Source of the DNA: a bacterium | Lineage (GTDB): Bacteria; Patescibacteriota; Minisyncoccia; RBG-13-40-8-A | Reading direction: 5' to 3' | DNA length: 7,091 nt | Assembly: GCA_030692145.1 (NCBI GenBank) | Contig: JAUYCU010000050.1 | Location: 1 to 7,091, forward strand | Part shown: positions 4,879 through 7,091 of the stretch, piece after piece | How positions within the stretch are numbered: the stretch's first letter is position 1 | How the letters are laid out: the number at the start of each line of letters is the position of its first letter | Notes under the pieces: model-generated | Told to the model about the DNA's origin: nothing | What the model saw: the letters and a program-made list of their open reading frames with translations, nothing else | The model's database searches: none | Made by a program: the position numbers and the translations under genes

Positions 4879-4901
4879 GCGGGCTCCTTTCAGGAGCCCG
4901 C
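4879..4901 (-). terminator. Terminator hairpin containing the nucleotidase stop codon
   Basis: On the minus strand GCGGGCTCCT (4901-4892) pairs with AGGAGCCCGC (4888-4879) around a 3-nt loop. The stop TGA of the nucleotidase (4892-4890) lies in the loop region, so the stem overlaps the last codons. The U-run behind it is poor (TTCTAT), but the next hairpin, the ftsX terminator read in reverse, may back it up. Confidence 0.7.
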
Positions 4902-5744
4902 GATTTGTTCGAGTAGTTCGTTTACGAAGTTCATATCGGAATCGTTGAGAATAACGATATCGAAATTCTTTTCGTATTCTTTAATGCTTTCCTCGATTTT
5001 TTCATTAAGAAAACCGATTTTTATCAGGTTTTCAAAGTCGAATCCTTCGACCATTCCTACGTCGCCCAAGCTGTCGCCCAGCAGCAAAACATTTTTCCTG
5101 TTCTTGATTGTTTTGAATACTGGGAAATCCTGGATTGCTGTTTCGTCTTTATTTAAAACGTGGATAATCGGTTCTATCATTTTTACGGCATTGCCGTTTT
5201 CGTCCCATTCGAAAGCATTGGAAACAATGTGGATATTTTCGGAAAATAATCCTGCTTTTTCGAGATACATTCTAATCGTGTCTCCGCCAAGTCCGCTCGA
5301 GGACATAATCACCAGCGGAATGTTTTTTTCTTTGATAAATTCGATGAATTCCTTTGCGCCTTTTCTGAATTTCACCTTGTCCGCAGCAACCACTTTTTCC
5401 AAATCGGATTTGTTCAGTCCGCATGCGACAAGCAAAGCAAAATGCGTTTTCCACCATTCGAGCATTGCTTTTTTCTTCTCGCTTAGAGAGATTTTCGGGT
5501 CGATTTCGATCGGATGGTATTTTGCGTAAAGCGCATTGGCTTTTTCCGCGTAATCGGGCGTAAGATAATTTCCGTCGCGTAAGACCGAAATCAAAGAGGG
5601 GATGCTTTTTCCGTCAACAAAAGCGCTTGTAAGGGTGCGGTCGAAATCCGCCAAAACATGGATTTTCTCCGTGCCTCCTTGGGCAAATCCTTTTTTGATT
5701 TGCTCCAGTTTTTCCGGATTGGGAATAAGAACGTTTTTGTTCAT
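4890..5744 (-). CDS. HAD-superfamily pyrimidine 5'-nucleotidase, UMPH-1 type
   Basis: This is a predicted cytosolic phosphatase that removes phosphate from pyrimidine nucleoside monophosphates (UMP/CMP) and so feeds nucleotide salvage. The 284 aa match the family length. HAD motif I is LADFDRTLT, with nucleophile Asp33 and acid/base Asp35. An insertion of about 85 residues forms the helical cap. Motif II is MSSSGLGGDT (147-156), and the typical IHVLNKDE lies at 194-201. Motif IV is LLGDSLGDVGM (221-231), with Asp224 and Asp228 for Mg2+. The combination DFDxTLT, SSxGxGD and IHxxNK is that of UMPH-1 (the cytosolic 5'-nucleotidase III group), best known in eukaryotes. ATG 5744 is the only plausible start, since the promoter's -10 box lies 6 nt upstream of it, which predicts a leaderless mRNA. 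Another HAD phosphatase substrate is possible. Confidence 0.85.
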   Translation of the reverse strand: MNKNVLIPNPEKLEQIKKGFAQGGTEKIHVLADFDRTLTSAFVDGKSIPSLISVLRDGNYLTPDYAEKANALYAKYHPIEIDPKISLSEKKKAMLEWWKTHFALLVACGLNKSDLEKVVAADKVKFRKGAKEFIEFIKEKNIPLVIMSSSGLGGDTIRMYLEKAGLFSENIHIVSNAFEWDENGNAVKMIEPIIHVLNKDETAIQDFPVFKTIKNRKNVLLLGDSLGDVGMVEGFDFENLIKIGFLNEKIEESIKEYEKNFDIVILNDSDMNFVNELLEQIAGS

Positions 5745-5750
5745 AGGATA

Positions 5751-5779
5751 AATATAGGATAGATATCGATTTAAGTCAA
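5751..5779 (-). promoter_or_regulatory. Promoter of the nucleotidase gene, predicted leaderless
   Basis: On the minus strand -35 TTGACT (5774-5779) and -10 TATATT (5751-5756) are separated by 17 nt. Only 6 nt lie between the -10 and ATG 5744, so the transcript should start at the ATG itself. TATCCTAT is repeated on both sides of the -10 region. Confidence 0.7.
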
Positions 5780-5788
5780 TTTAAAACG

Positions 5789-5818
5789 AAAAAAGAGACC
5801 ACGTTATGATCTCTTTTT
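5789..5818 (-). terminator. Rho-independent terminator of the 80-aa gene
   Basis: On the minus strand AAAAAGAGATCA (5818-5807) pairs with TGGTCTCTTTTT (5801-5790), with one T-G wobble and a 5-nt loop, followed by T's. The wobble would be a C-A mismatch in the plus strand, so it works better for the minus-strand transcript. It lies 31 nt after the stop of the four-cysteine protein. Confidence 0.75.
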
Positions 5819-5849
5819 GAGGTGGTTGGCGCTGTTAATAAAGGACGAG

Positions 5850-6092
5850 CTACTTAGAAAAATGAAGCCGCGGAATATAGACGTCATCCGCAGGGAAGAT
5901 ATCGAATTCATCCTGGAACAGGGTCGTGCTCACGCGGATAGACCGCTTTCCCGTGCAGGCGTCTTCACACAACCGGCAGCTGATCACTTGGCCACACGTA
6001 ATCGTCATACCATCGTCCGCCGTTTTCACGAACAACGTGCGTCCGAGTTGCGGAATTGAATCTACGATTCCGTTATCGGGTCGCTTTGCCAT
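5850..6092 (-). CDS. Four-cysteine small protein of unknown function (80 aa)
   Basis: This 80-aa protein has its cysteines clustered at residues 33, 39, 42 and 46 (C-x5-C-x2-C-x3-C within TCGQVISCRLCEDAC), which suggests a metal-binding or disulfide-bonded knuckle. No named family is recognised. The N-terminus (MAKRPDNGIVDSIPQLGRTL) has no signal peptide and there is no membrane segment, so a cytosolic location is likely. ATG 6092 is chosen because GGAGG lies 5 nt before it. The longer open frame to 6176 would start inside the -35 box of the gene's own promoter and is rejected. The gene has a perfect consensus promoter, a leader of about 49 nt and its own terminator, so it is probably well expressed and monocistronic. 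Confidence 0.75.
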   Translation of the reverse strand: MAKRPDNGIVDSIPQLGRTLFVKTADDGMTITCGQVISCRLCEDACTGKRSIRVSTTLFQDEFDIFPADDVYIPRLHFSK

Positions 6093-6097
6093 ATTGT

Positions 6098-6102
6098 CCT
6101 CC
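6098..6102 (-). promoter_or_regulatory. Ribosome binding site deciding the 6092 start
   Basis: GGAGG on the minus strand with a 5-nt spacer (ACAAT) to ATG. It supports the 80-aa form of the four-cysteine protein over a longer frame. Confidence 0.75.
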
Positions 6103-6147
6103 AATCCCGCCGTCTGCATTGCATTTACGGCTGCGGATTCTTTTTTT

Positions 6148-6176
6148 ATTATATACCTACGCTCAAATTTTGTCAA
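6148..6176 (-). promoter_or_regulatory. Perfect consensus promoter of the four-cysteine gene
   Basis: TTGACA (6171-6176), exactly 17 nt, then TATAAT (6148-6153) on the minus strand: an exact sigma-70-type consensus. The -35 box overlaps the last codons of the upstream M23 gene, whose stop is at 6163-6165. The predicted start near 6141 gives a leader of about 49 nt. Confidence 0.85.
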
Positions 6177-6720
6177 TCCTAATATATTTTTTTATGAATT
6201 CGGTTGGGCTGAACCAATAATTCAATTTTGTTCTTTTCTGGCCCTTTTTCCAATAACCGGGAAATACTTTTTTCTTCCATTCGGGGCAAAAACACACACC
6301 GAGATGAAGATGGCTGTCTTCCCACCACCCGTTTCTTTGCGACCATGCAGGGCCAACTGTTCCAATTCTTTGCCCCGATTTCACTTTGTCGCCTGCACTG
6401 ACCAATCTTTTGCCCAAATGGCCGTAAAGGGAGAAAAATACTTTTTTTGTTTTCGGATTTTTGTGGGCGATAATAATGATATTGCCCCAATTGCGATAAC
6501 CGCCTTGTTTGGGGCTTTTTTTACTTGCGTGGAGGGCGGAATAGATTACTTTTCCTTTGCCAATGGATTTAATTGCTGTTCCTGCTCCGATATTACAATC
6601 CTCACCCAGATGCAGGCCCCAGTCTTTTTTGTCGTAAATGGCTTTTTGTTTAAATTTATAGCTGTTTACCCGCCATTTTTTGAACGGAAAATCCAATTTA
6701 TAAGTATAAGGATATGCCAT
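6163..6720 (-). CDS. M23-family metallopeptidase domain protein (LytM/lysostaphin fold), no signal peptide
   Basis: M23 peptidases are zinc enzymes that cut peptide cross-bridges of peptidoglycan. This 185-aa protein has the complete active-site set: HLGED with His37 and Asp41 (HxxxD), YGHL with His101, and SHLHLGV with His137 and His139 (HxH). The core GAGTAIKSIGKGKVIYS and SAGDKVKSGQRIGTVG are characteristic of the fold. The N-terminus (MAYPYTYKLDFPFKKWRV) is neither hydrophobic nor a recognisable signal sequence, so export is not explained: it could be released by lysis, leave by an unusual route, or act inside. ATG 6720 is supported by a promoter ending 9 nt before it, with no upstream coding. 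FtsEX is encoded in the same window and controls wall hydrolases in other bacteria, but a direct link is not shown. The next gene's promoter overlaps the 3' end. Confidence 0.9.
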   Translation of the reverse strand: MAYPYTYKLDFPFKKWRVNSYKFKQKAIYDKKDWGLHLGEDCNIGAGTAIKSIGKGKVIYSALHASKKSPKQGGYRNWGNIIIIAHKNPKTKKVFFSLYGHLGKRLVSAGDKVKSGQRIGTVGPAWSQRNGWWEDSHLHLGVCFCPEWKKKVFPGYWKKGQKRTKLNYWFSPTEFIKKYIRIDKI

Positions 6721-6729
6721 AATGCTTTA

Positions 6730-6758
6730 ATTTTATCCCCAAATCGGATTTTTTCCAA
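6730..6758 (-). promoter_or_regulatory. Promoter of the M23 gene, near-leaderless
   Basis: On the minus strand -35 TTGGAA (6753-6758) and -10 TAAAAT (6730-6735) have a 17-nt spacer. Nine nt separate the -10 from ATG 6720, predicting a leader of only about 2-3 nt and no room for an SD. Confidence 0.55.
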
Positions 6759-6791
6759 ATTTAAGAGGCGAAGCGGGGAGTAGGATTAAAT

Positions 6792-6819
6792 AAAAAAGCG
6801 GCTTGCCGAAGCAAGCCGC
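6792..6819 (-). terminator. Rho-independent terminator of the 81-aa gene
   Basis: On the minus strand GCGGCTTGC (6819-6811) pairs perfectly with GCAAGCCGC (6806-6798) around TTCG, the extra-stable C(UUCG)G tetraloop, and is followed by TTTTTT (6797-6792). It lies 21 nt after the stop of the 81-aa gene. Confidence 0.92.
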
Positions 6820-6840
6820 CGAATGCGCGCCTTCCTCTTA

Positions 6841-7086
6841 TCAGATCATTGTCATCGAGGGAATACTTGCGGCTAAATATAGCCCATCGAAACATTTCTT
6901 ATCGAGCTGTCCGGCTCCTTCCACGTGATAAAGCCGTTGGTCAATAGGCGTGGATGTCAAAACATCAGTAGGTTCCCTGCAAATGACGCAACGATCGTAT
7001 TCTTTGCCGTCGATGATTACGGTGAACTTTTCGTCAGAAACCGATTTGGCTCGCACTTTCGAAAGAACTTTTCCTAAAATACTCAT
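6841..7086 (-). CDS. Putative zinc-binding small protein (81 aa), start close to window edge
   Basis: An 81-aa protein beginning MSILGKVLSKVRAKS. It contains RCVICREPTDV (Cys33 and Cys36), then RLYHVEGAGQ (His54) and KKCFDG (Cys65). The spacing C-x2-C-x17-H-x10-C is compatible with a small zinc ribbon or treble-clef fold, and the phrase YHVEGAGQL..C is reminiscent of short Cys-pair proteins from memory, but no family can be named. The C-terminal tail is hydrophobic (LYLAASIPSMTMI). The start ATG 7086 is plausible, but only 5 nt are visible upstream, so an SD, promoter or longer N-terminus cannot be judged. A strong terminator follows. Confidence 0.65.
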   Translation of the reverse strand: MSILGKVLSKVRAKSVSDEKFTVIIDGKEYDRCVICREPTDVLTSTPIDQRLYHVEGAGQLDKKCFDGLYLAASIPSMTMI

Positions 7087-7091
7087 CTTTT

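Noticed and set aside
4867..5529. Open frame of 220 codons on the plus strand
   Set aside because: It lies antisense to the well-supported nucleotidase, is Ser/Phe-rich as expected for a shadow frame, shows no motifs, and starts inside terminator hairpins.
5850..6176. 108-residue version of the four-cysteine protein
   Set aside because: Its TTG start is the first half of the -35 box TTGACA, upstream of the predicted transcription start. The SD supports ATG 6092.
5926..6783. Open frame of 285 codons on the plus strand
   Set aside because: It runs antisense through the four-cysteine gene, the perfect promoter and the M23 gene. The minus-strand frames have real catalytic motifs and expression signals; this one has none.
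1..7091. CRISPR array, rRNA, transposase or prophage module
   Set aside because: No regularly spaced repeats, rRNA segments, or transposase or integrase motifs were seen on either strand.

Overview
The window looks like a chromosomal segment of a small-genome bacterium, most likely a member of the Candidate Phyla Radiation (Patescibacteria). This is inferred from several things together: moderately AT-rich DNA, compact core genes mostly lacking Shine-Dalgarno (SD) sites, tRNA genes without encoded CCA, and many short orphan proteins. No taxonomic marker was searched. UGA acts as a stop here: it ends several reading frames and is the in-frame stop of the prfB recoding site. That argues against the UGA=Gly lineages (Gracilibacteria/SR1).

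Left part (1-1130): the 3' end of folD, a 66-aa basic protein of unknown role, and a 54-codon remnant that is clearly the C-terminal end of a superoxide reductase with its N-terminal half missing. A bidirectional terminator follows. Next come tRNA-Glu(UUC) on the minus strand and, divergently, tRNA-Gly(CCC) and tRNA-Thr(CGU). A 59-aa two-helix membrane protein follows tRNA-Thr so closely that the two are probably one transcript. A 12-nt sequence complementary to the 16S rRNA 3' end sits just after its stop codon, before a terminator.

Centre (1134-4870): an orphan 240-aa protein has its own promoter, a palindrome between the -35 and -10 boxes, a strong SD and a terminator. It is followed by the core cluster prfB-ftsE-ftsX. 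prfB (RF2) needs a +1 frameshift at a CUU-UGA site. ftsE starts 2 nt after prfB. ftsX is separated from ftsE by a 97-nt long inverted repeat. A strong terminator ends the cluster. FtsE and FtsX form the membrane ATPase that controls peptidoglycan hydrolysis at division.

Right part (4879-7091), all on the minus strand: a HAD-fold nucleotidase of the UMPH-1 (pyrimidine 5'-nucleotidase) type, an 80-aa four-cysteine protein, an M23 metallopeptidase without a visible signal peptide, and an 81-aa putative zinc-binding protein cut off by the window edge. Each has its own promoter or terminator, so they look monocistronic.

A recurring pattern is two styles of gene start. Core-type genes (prfB, the nucleotidase, M23) have promoters whose -10 box lies only 6-9 nt before the ATG, predicting leaderless or near-leaderless mRNAs without SD. 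The orphan small genes (902, 1199 and 6092) have AAGGAGG/GGAGG-type SD sites, and two of them have a good promoter with a true leader.
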